From contig NZ_LMKW01000001.1 of NCBI RefSeq assembly GCF_001421745.1, positions 186,001 to 250,000 on the forward strand: DNA of 64,000 nt. The letters are read 5' to 3'. The notes beneath the pieces are model-generated. The model had not been told where the DNA came from. It saw only the letters and a list, made by a program, of their open reading frames with translations, and made no database searches. The translations under genes were made by a program, and so were the position numbers. Of this stretch, positions 1 to 7,784 are shown in pieces. Numbering within the stretch: the stretch's first letter is position 1; the number at the start of each line of letters is the position of its first letter. This DNA is from Sphingomonas sp. Leaf230 (GTDB lineage Bacteria > Pseudomonadota > Alphaproteobacteria > Sphingomonadales > Sphingomonadaceae).

Positions 1-214
1 CGAGCCAGCGCTGGCCCACCGCGGGCGGCGTCTTCGTGAGCGCCATCAGGTCGGGTGCGGTAATGGCTTCATCGCTGGCTTCCGCGACGAACAGCCGTAG
101 CAGCATGTTCCACGCGTGTTCGTCGAAGATCTCGCTGGGAAATATTTCCCCACGCATGTCGCGTACCGTGAGGAGGTTTTCCGCGGTGCGGGCCGAGTCG
201 GTGTCGATTGCCAT
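1..214 (-). CDS. Winged-helix-type protein, partial (N-terminus only)
   Basis: A reading frame starts with ATG at 214 on the minus strand and runs off the left edge without a stop, giving the first 71 residues (begins MAIDTDSARTAENLLTVRD). The visible part is acidic and includes a segment around ITAPDLMALTKTPPAVGQRW that resembles the first helices of a winged-helix or MarR-like DNA-binding fold (helix, turn, then a segment ending in RW). This family reading is an inference from a short fragment. It is divergent from the genes to its right. Codon use (GC at third positions) fits a real gene. The full function cannot be assigned from this piece. Confidence 0.6.
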   Translation of the reverse strand, partial: MAIDTDSARTAENLLTVRDMRGEIFPSEIFDEHAWNMLLRLFVAEASDEAITAPDLMALTKTPPAVGQRWL

Positions 215-345
215 ACGCTAACATGACAGATCGCGGTTGCGACGCGCTAGCAAAAATAGCGCGATTTCGTGGCTAACACAGGTTGCCGAGCGCCGTGATA
301 ACCTAGCGCATTGCGCACGATCGCTCCGGCGGCGAACGTGGGGGT

Positions 346-495
346 ATGGGCCCCGATACCGAAGAAACGCGGATTTTGCGCGATGCCATCGAACATGCCT
401 TGGCAATTGCCGATGCGCAGCGACGGTATCTAATGGCGGCGTTGCTGGCACATTGCCTCGACGAACTGGCGGACAACCCTCCAACAAGCGCGTGA
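346..495 (+). CDS. Small hypothetical protein (49 aa)
   Basis: ATG at 346 is preceded by a G-rich tract (GGGGG, 340-344) that could serve as a ribosome binding site, though the spacing is tight. The frame ends at TGA 493-495. The product is acidic and mostly helical, with alternating hydrophobic and charged residues (core IEHALAIADAQRRYLMAALL). No known domain is recognised. It lies in the otherwise empty 505-base gap between the divergent partial gene and the autotransporter, so without it this gap would hold only promoters. The composition looks like protein rather than random sequence, but this is a weak call. Confidence 0.45.
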   Translation: MGPDTEETRILRDAIEHALAIADAQRRYLMAALLAHCLDELADNPPTSA

Positions 496-719
496 TGGTG
501 CCAAGCCGGGCACCGCCTCTGTTCATTATCGCCGCTGTCGTCACGAAACACCGAAGCGTCCAAACCGGCCGAGCGGTGACAATTTTACAACGTTTAAGAC
601 AGAATGTTACAGTTCCCTGAATAAGGCGTAGTCATTGATTGCGTTCCCAAAATGGTCTGCATACCCTCTCCATATTGGCGTACGTCCCAGAGCGGGTGGC
701 GCGAACAAGGGGATGTAAC

Positions 720-3700
720 GTGACGACTATCGCTACCTTGCGCACGCGCGGCGCACGCACCGGATCGCGCCATGCGCGCGCGACTCTGCTGACCTCGACG
801 GCGTTGCTCGCCGCGGCGACGCTGCCATCGATCGCTGCCGCGCAGGACCGCCTGCCGCGCATGGAATCGATCGCCTATGGAAGCACGCTGAACCCGGTCG
901 ATGTCGTTTCAGAACCCAACATCGTGATCTCGGCGCCGGGCACGCCGACCACAGCGCAGGATGTCGCTGGCGGCGTCAACGGCGTAGGCCAGATGACGAT
1001 CTCGACGGGCGGCGGCGGCGTCGGCCTGTGCACGGGGACGCTGATCAATCCGCGCACCGTGATCTTCGCCGCGCACTGCGTGAACGAGAACGCTGCCGGC
1101 ACCGGCGCGCAAAACCCCTGGGGCTACGGCGCGCAGGGCGGTGGCATCCCGATCGCGTTCGGTTTCCAGCAGAACAACCGTCCAGCGCTGCTCGACTGGT
1201 TCCTACCGACCACCGCGACCGGCGCGGTCAACACGCAGCAGTACAAGACCAACACCGCCAACTTCCTCTATAACGTCAACCAGGTCGTCTATAACGCCGA
1301 CTCGCTGAAGCTCGGGCTCGCGCAGAACTTCCTGCAGGGCGACGTCGCGATCGCGACGCTGGACACGCCCGCGGCCAACGTGCCGACCTGGGCGCTGCTG
1401 CTGTCGGCGCTGCCCGCACCTGCCGCGATCAGCGACACCACCGGCACCGGCTACCACGTCACGATCACCGGCTATGGTCGCAACGGCCAGGGCGGTACGC
1501 TCGTCGGCGACACCAACGGAATCGATTACCGCCGTCGCATCGCCGAGAACACGATCGGCATCCTCGGCTCGTTCGACGACCTCAACGGCTTCCTCTACGG
1601 CTCGATCGATGGGATGCCGCAGAACCTGTATCAGCTCGATTTCGACGATCCCCGCCGTGGCACCGCCGCTGCCAGCCCGTACGACTTCAACATTTTCAAG
1701 GACAACGCACTACCCAACGAGGGAACGACCGCAGGTGGGGATTCGGGTGGGCCGCTGATCCTCGACCGGACTTTCGCCAAGCAGGTCGTGATCGGCGTGT
1801 TGTCGGGCGGTAACCGCTTTTACAACGAGACACCGTTCGGAGCTTACGGGACGGCGAGTTTCTACCAGCCGCTGTATCTGTTCGCGGACTATATCGCTGC
1901 CAACAACCCCTATCGCTATGTGCAGACCAAGACCGGCGACGGCTTGTGGACCGATGCGTCGCACTGGGTGACCGCGCTCGATCCGAACTACCAGATCATC
2001 GTCGACGGCAAGCTCGTGAACGGCGTTCCCACCACCGTCGGTGCGGGCATCGCAGGCGATGGCAACAAGTTCGGTCAGGTCTGCTTTGAGATCGACTGTC
2101 TCGATGTGAAGACCGGCGTCGAGACGATCGGCGGCGTACCGGTGGCCAACGGGCCACGTCCTGCCGCCGGACCTGCGCTAGCGGCGCTGTCGCCCACGCT
2201 TGCCAACGGCCTGCCGGGCGCGAGCAATTTCGTGCCAAACAACATCGATCCCGATCGCACGACACAGCGTAGCGCACGCTATTACGACGTCACGTTGTCG
2301 GCGGCGGGCACGACCACGCTAAACTCCGCGGTGACGGTCGACAAGTTCACCGTCGCGGGCAGCACGGCGAAGCTGGCGGTGACGTCGGCCGGGTCGCTCA
2401 CCAGCCTGATGGCGATCAACCAGGTGACCGGCGTCGTCCAGAACGACGGCGTGATCTCGACCCCCGGCGATTACTTCATGCTGTCGGGCATGCTCACCGG
2501 TTCGGGGCGGATCAACACGCCATTCTTCACCAGCGTCGCCGGGATGATCGCACCCGGCACGACGGGGACGATCGGCACGCTGACGATCGGCGGCAACGGC
2601 GTGCTCGCCTCGAGCACCAACCTGCTGGTCGATCTCGGCCCGAACGGCACCTCGGACAAGCTCGCCTTCGCGGCGACGACGTTCAATGCGGCAGGGGCCG
2701 CGACCAACGGCATCGTCAGCCTCAGCGGTCGCGTCGGGTTCGCGCCGGTCGCCGGCTATACCGTGCGGTATAACGATCTCTACACGATCCTGACCGCACA
2801 GGGCGGCATCACGGGCGCGTTCGGTGCGGCGACCCCGCTGAGCGCGATCCTGACACCGAGCTACGTCTACAGTGCCAATGCGGTGCAGGTCCGGATCCTC
2901 GCGGGTCAGTATCGCAACGTCGTCGATGCAACGCCGGTCCAGTCGGCCTATGCCGGGCTGCTCGACCAGAACCGCTCCAACTATGCGGCGCTGAGTGGGG
3001 TATATGGCTCGCTCGACCTGCAGAATGCGGCGACGATCCGCTCGACGCTCGAGGGCCTTGCGCCGCGGGCCGAGACGCTCAAGTCGAGCCTCGGCGTCGC
3101 GTCGATCGACACGATGTCGCGCTTCTACCGTGATCACATCGCGCAGATCGATACGCGTGGCGGGCTCGGCGGTACGCTCGCGCTGATCGGCAAGCCGGTC
3201 CAGGTCGCCTCGCTGATGGCGAGCGACCTGCCGGGTGGGCAGGACACGATGAGCGACTCGAGCGGCACCGTGTTGCAGCAGGGTCGTCTGCCCGACGACA
3301 TGAGCGGCTTCATCGCGGGCGGCTATATCGACGGCAAGAGCCGGTCGATGCCGGGGACCAATCCGTTCGGCGGGCATGACAAGTTCGACGGCTATTTCGC
3401 GGCTGTCGGTCTTGAAAAGCAGGCAGGCGAGGGCGGCGTGATCGGCTTCTCGTTCTCGTACACCAACACCGACGGAACAACCGGCGGGATCGCGCAGCGC
3501 GCGAAGGGCGAGCTGTTCCAGGGCACGCTGTACGGCAAGCTGGAGACCGCATCGGGGATCGTCCTCGATACGCAGTTCAGCGCGGGCGCGTTCGTCGCCA
3601 AGACCGATCGCAATGTCGGCTTCGTTGGCACTAGCTATCGTCTTCGCGGCACCGACAACGCGTTGACCGTCGTCAGCGAGGTTGGGCTTGGCAAGGCGTT

Positions 3701-4124
3701 CGACCTGTCGATGCTCAAGGTCGGCCCGCGCGTGTCGATGCGCGCCAGCCATATCGGCTTCGGCAAGTCGATCGAGAATGGCGGCGGACCGGCTCTGTTC
3801 GTCGATCGCGACAGCTTCGACAGCCTGCAGGGTCGCGCCGGGCTGACGCTCAGCGGCGGCACCTCGATCCGGCCGTATGCTGCGGCGAACTACGTCCACG
3901 ACTTCCAGTCGACGCCGGGCGTGTTCGGTGCGAACTTCGTCGGCGGGATCGGTCCGAACGCACTGTTCGCGCTGGCCGGGCAGGACAAGAACTGGGGCGA
4001 GATCAGCGCCGGATTGACTCTGGTCGGCGACAGCGTCGACATCTCGGTCGGTGCTGATACCACCGTCGAGCGCAAGGACGTGTCGAACCAGTCGTACAAG
4101 GGTTCGATCAAGATCCGCTTCTGA
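720..4124 (+). CDS. Autotransporter with trypsin-like serine protease passenger
   Basis: The start chosen is GTG 720 because AAGGGGA lies at 707-713; an upstream ATG at 639 lacks such a site. The 1134-residue product has a long signal peptide (about residues 1-43, ending near AAA/QD). A chymotrypsin-fold protease domain follows with a visible triad: His119 in FAAHC, Asp208 in GDVAIATLD and Ser342 in GGDSGGP. A repetitive beta-helix-like passenger rich in G, T and V spans about 400-800. A C-terminal beta-barrel of about 280 residues ends in IKIRF, the aromatic terminus expected of outer-membrane barrels. By family knowledge this is a type Va secreted or surface-anchored protease. Its substrate is unknown. 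It stands alone and is followed by a terminator. Confidence 0.88.
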   Translation: MTTIATLRTRGARTGSRHARATLLTSTALLAAATLPSIAAAQDRLPRMESIAYGSTLNPVDVVSEPNIVISAPGTPTTAQDVAGGVNGVGQMTISTGGGGVGLCTGTLINPRTVIFAAHCVNENAAGTGAQNPWGYGAQGGGIPIAFGFQQNNRPALLDWFLPTTATGAVNTQQYKTNTANFLYNVNQVVYNADSLKLGLAQNFLQGDVAIATLDTPAANVPTWALLLSALPAPAAISDTTGTGYHVTITGYGRNGQGGTLVGDTNGIDYRRRIAENTIGILGSFDDLNGFLYGSIDGMPQNLYQLDFDDPRRGTAAASPYDFNIFKDNALPNEGTTAGGDSGGPLILDRTFAKQVVIGVLSGGNRFYNETPFGAYGTASFYQPLYLFADYIAANNPYRYVQTKTGDGLWTDASHWVTALDPNYQIIVDGKLVNGVPTTVGAGIAGDGNKFGQVCFEIDCLDVKTGVETIGGVPVANGPRPAAGPALAALSPTLANGLPGASNFVPNNIDPDRTTQRSARYYDVTLSAAGTTTLNSAVTVDKFTVAGSTAKLAVTSAGSLTSLMAINQVTGVVQNDGVISTPGDYFMLSGMLTGSGRINTPFFTSVAGMIAPGTTGTIGTLTIGGNGVLASSTNLLVDLGPNGTSDKLAFAATTFNAAGAATNGIVSLSGRVGFAPVAGYTVRYNDLYTILTAQGGITGAFGAATPLSAILTPSYVYSANAVQVRILAGQYRNVVDATPVQSAYAGLLDQNRSNYAALSGVYGSLDLQNAATIRSTLEGLAPRAETLKSSLGVASIDTMSRFYRDHIAQIDTRGGLGGTLALIGKPVQVASLMASDLPGGQDTMSDSSGTVLQQGRLPDDMSGFIAGGYIDGKSRSMPGTNPFGGHDKFDGYFAAVGLEKQAGEGGVIGFSFSYTNTDGTTGGIAQRAKGELFQGTLYGKLETASGIVLDTQFSAGAFVAKTDRNVGFVGTSYRLRGTDNALTVVSEVGLGKAFDLSMLKVGPRVSMRASHIGFGKSIENGGGPALFVDRDSFDSLQGRAGLTLSGGTSIRPYAAANYVHDFQSTPGVFGANFVGGIGPNALFALAGQDKNWGEISAGLTLVGDSVDISVGADTTVERKDVSNQSYKGSIKIRF

Positions 4125-4154
4125 TCGGGGCAGTTCCAGATCGTTGGAATGGCG

Positions 4155-4188
4155 AAAGGGTCATCCGCTCATGCGGGTGGCCCTTTTT
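4155..4188 (+). terminator. Rho-independent terminator after the autotransporter
   Basis: A stem pairs AAAGGG-TCATCCGC with GCGGGTGG-CCCTTT across a TCAT loop and is followed by a T-run. It lies 30 bases after the autotransporter stop codon. This is the clearest intrinsic terminator in the first 10 kb. Confidence 0.8.
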
Positions 4189-4260
4189 CATATTCGCGGC
4201 CGAGCTGGCCTGAGATTTGGGGGACTGAACGCTTTCGAGGCGCGTCCATCCACCAGTCCG

Positions 4261-4343
4261 CCGTCCTGACGAAAGTCAGGATCCAAAGCCGTGAAGGGCG
4301 GTCATCCGTTACCCTGGATCCTGACTTTCGTCAGGATGACGGA
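4261..4343. repeat. Palindromic intergenic repeat, family E (single copy here)
   Basis: Two inverted arms (4263-4285 and 4315-4340) are near-perfect reverse complements built around CCTGACGAAAGTCAGGATCC, separated by about 30 bases. Each arm is itself a small hairpin (CCTGAC/GTCAGG). It sits between the autotransporter terminator and the marR promoter. The arrangement (self-paired arms in inverted orientation) matches the other repeat families in this window. Confidence 0.75.
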
Positions 4344-4435
4344 GGGTCGGAGCGCGCGCTTGGACGACTTGTCGTACCTCGGGCCGCCACAACACGAACG
4401 TCCGCCGTCATCACCTCAACATGCAAAACGCGCAA

Positions 4436-4467
4436 TTGACTGCCTGGGCAATGGTTGCCATAGCAAC
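4436..4467 (+). promoter_or_regulatory. Promoter and MarR operator of the efflux operon
   Basis: A -35 hexamer TTGACT (4436-4441) is followed after 17 bases by a weak -10, CATAGC (4459-4464). The -10 lies inside the palindrome GTTGCCATAGCAAC (4454-4467), a GTTGC-N4-GCAAC dyad of the type bound by MarR dimers. The predicted transcription start falls at or beside the A of the marR start codon at 4471, and no ribosome binding site is present, so the mRNA may be leaderless. Autorepression is inferred from position. Confidence 0.6.
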
Positions 4468-4470
4468 GAA

Positions 4471-4941
4471 ATGGCGTTCTACACCAAATCGGAATTCGGA
4501 CCGGACTGTTCGCTCGGCTACCTCGCGCGACGGATCCATCAGATCGGGCAGAGTCTGATCGAGCCGGTGTTCGCGGCGGAGGGTCTGTCCGGGACGCAGT
4601 GGTCGGCGCTCATGTCCATCCTCGCAGGCCGGGCGGCGACGTGTGCCGACCTCGCGCGCGATCTTTCGCACGACAAGGGTGCGACGACGCGGCTGGTCGA
4701 CGCGATGGAGCAGAACGGGTGGGTCACGCGGTCGCGCGCGAGCGACGACCGGCGCGTGTTGAATCTCGAACTGACGTCCGACGGCGAGGCGGTTGCGATC
4801 CGGTGTCGCGATAAGATCATCGAATACTGGAATAGTCTGCTGACGGGCTGGGACCGGGCTGAAATCGAGAAGCTAATCGAATTGATGCAGAAGCTCCGCA
4901 CGACGCTGGACGACGCTCTGACACAAGGACGCCGCGCATGA
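4471..4941 (+). CDS. MarR-family transcriptional repressor of the efflux operon
   Basis: A 156-residue winged-helix regulator. The start at ATG 4471 (MAFYTKSEFG) is chosen because homology-like sequence begins there; upstream in-frame codons run through repeat DNA. The helix-turn-helix spans about residues 45-95 (LSGTQWSALMSIL, then LARDLSHDKGATTRLVDAME) and the wing carries the typical D-D-R-R (SDDRRVLNLELT). The stop overlaps the next gene by four bases (ATGA), so it is cotranscribed with the outer-membrane, adaptor and permease genes. By analogy with EmrR/MarR it probably senses phenolic or lipophilic drugs. No ribosome binding site is seen, consistent with a leaderless transcript. Confidence 0.85.
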   Translation: MAFYTKSEFGPDCSLGYLARRIHQIGQSLIEPVFAAEGLSGTQWSALMSILAGRAATCADLARDLSHDKGATTRLVDAMEQNGWVTRSRASDDRRVLNLELTSDGEAVAIRCRDKIIEYWNSLLTGWDRAEIEKLIELMQKLRTTLDDALTQGRRA

Positions 4942-6347
4942 AGATTGGCACTGCCCTGGCCCCGCTCACGGTGGCGGGGCTGCTCGCGGGATGCGCGATC
5001 CCGGCGTCGAAGACCGTCGTGGAGCCGGTATCGGCCACTGCGCTGGGGCTGGCTCCGGACGCCGCGCCGGTGATCGCGGCCGACTGGTGGCGGTCGTTCG
5101 GCGATCCGCAGCTCGATCGGCTGGTGCGCGATGCGGTCGCGGGCAGCCCGTCGCTCGATGCGGCGCTGGCACGGGTCGCGCAGGCGCAAGCGGTGCTGTC
5201 GACGCGGCGTGCTGACAATGGCCCCGACGTGACGCTCGATGCGCAAGAGCAACTCGCGCGGCTGAGCGGTCGCTATACGATCCCACCGCCCTATGCGGGG
5301 TCGACACGGTTCGTCGGGTCGACCGCGGCGAACCTCAGCTGGAACCTCGATCTGTTCGGACGCCAGAAGGCTGCGATCGAGGGCGCGCGGGCGTCGGTGC
5401 GTGCGGCTTCGCTCGACGTTGCGGCGGCGCGGATGGCGCTGTCGGGGGCGGTCGTGCAGACCTATATCGATCTCGAACGCGCCGAGGCGCAGGCGGGTAT
5501 CGCGCAGCGGACGATCGCGACGCGCCAGAATTCGCTGAAGCTGGTGAACGTGCGGATCCGCAACAATCTGGCGAGCAAGCTCGACGCGCAGGCCGCGACG
5601 ACGCTGCTGGCGCAGGCGCGGCAGGCGTTGCTGAGCGCGCAGGCGGCGCGGGTGCTCGCGAAGAATGCGCTGGCGGCACTGGCAGGGCGTGGCGCGGATT
5701 ATCCGGCGACGATCGGTGCGACTGCGTTGCGGCTCGATGCGGCGCTGCCGTTGCCGAAGACCGTACCGGCCGACCTGCTCGCGCGACGTGCCGATATCGC
5801 GGCGGCGCAGGCGCGGATCGAGGCTGCGGCCGCCGGGCGTCAGGTTGCGCGGAAGGCGTTCTATCCGAACGTCAATCTCGCGGCGCTCGCAGGGTTCCAG
5901 GCGGTCGGGCTCGGCAATCTGTTCTCGCTCGATGCCGGCACGGTCGGCGTCGGGCCGGCGATCCACCTGCCGATCTTCGACAATGGCCGGTTGAAGGCGG
6001 ATCTCGCGGGCGCGACCGCCGCGCTCGATCTGGCGACCGCAGATTATAACGACCGGGTGATCGGTGCGGTCCGCGAGGCGGGCGATGCGGTGGCACGGAT
6101 CGGGGCGCTCGACGCCGACCGGCAGCGACAGCGCGAGGTGGTGCGCGGCTATGCCGAGACCGGGCGGCTGAACGCGATCCGGGTGTCGAGCGGCCTCGAT
6201 AGCCGGCTCGATCTGGTCGACAACGATGTCCGCACGCTGGCCGCCGAGCAGGCCGATGCCGACCTCGCCGCCGATGCCGCGCAACAGCGCGTGCAGCTCG
6301 TGCTGGCGCTGGGTGGTGGTTATGATTTTCAGGGGATGACGCGATGA
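4938..6347 (+). CDS. TolC/NodT-family outer-membrane efflux lipoprotein
   Basis: A 469-residue outer-membrane channel component. A lipoprotein signal peptide ends in LLAGC with Cys19 as the predicted lipidation site. Two OEP-type repeats follow (about residues 50-230 and 255-455), with the typical opening ADWWRSFGDPQLDRLV and the mid-protein RADIAAAQARIEAA. It overlaps marR by ATGA and emrA-like by ATGA, so the three are tightly translationally coupled. It should form the outer-membrane exit duct for the EmrAB-type pump encoded immediately downstream. Confidence 0.88.
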   Translation: MKIGTALAPLTVAGLLAGCAIPASKTVVEPVSATALGLAPDAAPVIAADWWRSFGDPQLDRLVRDAVAGSPSLDAALARVAQAQAVLSTRRADNGPDVTLDAQEQLARLSGRYTIPPPYAGSTRFVGSTAANLSWNLDLFGRQKAAIEGARASVRAASLDVAAARMALSGAVVQTYIDLERAEAQAGIAQRTIATRQNSLKLVNVRIRNNLASKLDAQAATTLLAQARQALLSAQAARVLAKNALAALAGRGADYPATIGATALRLDAALPLPKTVPADLLARRADIAAAQARIEAAAAGRQVARKAFYPNVNLAALAGFQAVGLGNLFSLDAGTVGVGPAIHLPIFDNGRLKADLAGATAALDLATADYNDRVIGAVREAGDAVARIGALDADRQRQREVVRGYAETGRLNAIRVSSGLDSRLDLVDNDVRTLAAEQADADLAADAAQQRVQLVLALGGGYDFQGMTR

Positions 6348-7507
6348 CCGATACGCAAACGCCGGCGCCCGCCGCAGCTCCGACCGGCAATCCACGTGCA
6401 CGGAAGCGCGCGCTGACGATCCTAGGCGTGGTCGTCGTGATCGGCGCGATCGTGTGGGCGGTGTTCCACTTCCTGCTCGCTGCGCCCGAGCAGGAGACCG
6501 ACGATGCCTATGTCGCGGGCGACGTGGTGGCGATCACCGCGCGCGATCCGGGGCAGGTGACCGCGATCCATGCCGACAATACGCAAGTCGTGAAGGCGGG
6601 CCAGCCGTTGATCGACCTCGACGCTGCGACTGCCGATGTCGGCGTGGCTTCGGCGGAGGCGGAACTCGCGCGGGCGGTGCGCGCGACACGGTCGGACTTC
6701 TCGAAGGTGAACGAGACCGGGGCTGCGGTCGTGCAGGCCGAGGCCGAACTGGCGCGGGCGCGGAACGATCTCGCGCGTCGTCGTGGGGCGGCCGCGGAGG
6801 GCGCGATCTCGGGCGAGGAGCTGAGCCACGCGGCGGACCAGGCGAAGGTGGCGAGCGCGACGCTGCAACTTGCGCGTAGCCAGCAGGCGCAGTCGAAGAA
6901 CGGCGTCGTGGGCACCACGGTGTCCAACAACCCGGCGGTGCTGGCGGCGATCGCGGCGTATCGACGCGCGGCGATCACGCGGAGCCATATGCACGTCGTT
7001 GCGCCGATCGACGGCGTGGTCGCGCAGCGGACGGTGCAGCTTGGGCAGCAGGTTTCGGCGGGACTGCCGCTGATGGCGGTGGTGCCGCTCGACCGGGTCT
7101 GGGTCGATGCGAACTTCCGCGAGACGCAGTTGCGCGATCTGCGGATCGGGCAGGCGGCGACGGTGACGGCGGACATGTACGGGGACGACCTGGTGTATCA
7201 TGGCCATGTCGTCGGGCTCGGTGCGGGTAGCGGCAATGCGTTCGCGCTGCTGCCGCCGCAGAACGCGAGCGGGAACTGGATCAAGATCACGCAGCGCGTG
7301 CCGGTGCGGATCGCGCTCGACAAGGGTGAGCTGCGGCGCAATCCGTTGCGGGTCGGGCTGTCGGTGAACGCGATCGTGGATACCGCGAACAAGTCGGGGA
7401 CGATGGTCGGGCGACCCGCGGTCGCGGCGTACAAGGGGCTTCAGACCGGGCAGGGCGATGCCGCGGTCGACGCGAAGATCCGCCAGATCATCGCGGCCAA
7501 CCGGTGA
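6344..7507 (+). CDS. emrA: HlyD/EmrA-type membrane fusion (adaptor) protein
   Basis: A 387-residue periplasmic adaptor. One N-terminal transmembrane helix (about residues 27-48, ILGVVVVIGAIVWAVFHFLL) is followed by ETDDAYVAGDVVAITARDPG, the hallmark lipoyl-like entry of EmrA proteins. A helical hairpin with heptad-like Ala/Glu/Arg repeats spans about 100-190, then come a beta-barrel with HVVAPIDGVVAQRTVQLGQQ and a C-terminal domain. It overlaps the outer-membrane gene by four bases. By family it links the inner-membrane permease to the TolC-like channel. A 277-base repeat-filled gap separates it from the permease gene, which is unusual for this otherwise overlapping operon. Confidence 0.88.
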   Translation: MTDTQTPAPAAAPTGNPRARKRALTILGVVVVIGAIVWAVFHFLLAAPEQETDDAYVAGDVVAITARDPGQVTAIHADNTQVVKAGQPLIDLDAATADVGVASAEAELARAVRATRSDFSKVNETGAAVVQAEAELARARNDLARRRGAAAEGAISGEELSHAADQAKVASATLQLARSQQAQSKNGVVGTTVSNNPAVLAAIAAYRRAAITRSHMHVVAPIDGVVAQRTVQLGQQVSAGLPLMAVVPLDRVWVDANFRETQLRDLRIGQAATVTADMYGDDLVYHGHVVGLGAGSGNAFALLPPQNASGNWIKITQRVPVRIALDKGELRRNPLRVGLSVNAIVDTANKSGTMVGRPAVAAYKGLQTGQGDAAVDAKIRQIIAANR

Positions 7508-7550
7508 TGATTTTGCGGTGGCCATTACTCCGGTGCGGTCCTGCTTTCCT

Positions 7551-7606
7551 TGTTCTCCCGCGAAGGCGGGAGCCCAGTCTGGGTCCCCGCCTTCGCGGGG
7601 AAACAA
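7551..7606. repeat. Palindromic repeat, family A copy 1
   Basis: Core TTCTCCCGCGAAGGCGGGAG, then a spacer, then CCCCGCCTTCGCGGGG and AAACAA. Each half forms its own hairpin. The same unit recurs at 26693-26750 (diverged) and 38112-38167. It lies between emrA and emrB with family B copy 1 directly after it. Confidence 0.8.
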
Positions 7607-7636
7607 TTTTGTTGGTAACCTCCACGCTTCAGGCTG

Positions 7637-7744
7637 CACCACCCCGGCGGAGGCCGGGGCCCAGTTGGAAAGGTGGTCGTAACGGCGCGCTGTCTTTCGT
7701 CACCAGCGTCCCCCAACTGGGCCCCGGCCTTCGCCGGGGTGGTG
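7637..7744. repeat. Palindromic repeat, family B copy 1
   Basis: Inverted arms ACCACCCCGGCGGAGGCCGG...CCCAGTTGG and CCAACTGGG...CCGGCCTTCGCCGGGGTGG flank about 40 bases of unique sequence. Near-identical copies lie at 16424-16517 and 22231-22337. All three sit between two genes that appear to be in one operon. Confidence 0.85.
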
Positions 7745-7784
7745 GCTTTGGTTGGGTCATCCCTTCTCAGGCGAGTGCCACCTG

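Noticed and set aside
2319-3899. 526-codon open frame on the minus strand
   Set aside because: Antisense to the autotransporter passenger and barrel; a consequence of high GC content.
4539-6401. 620-codon open frame on the minus strand
   Set aside because: Antisense to marR and the outer-membrane lipoprotein; Arg-rich low-complexity product with no domain.
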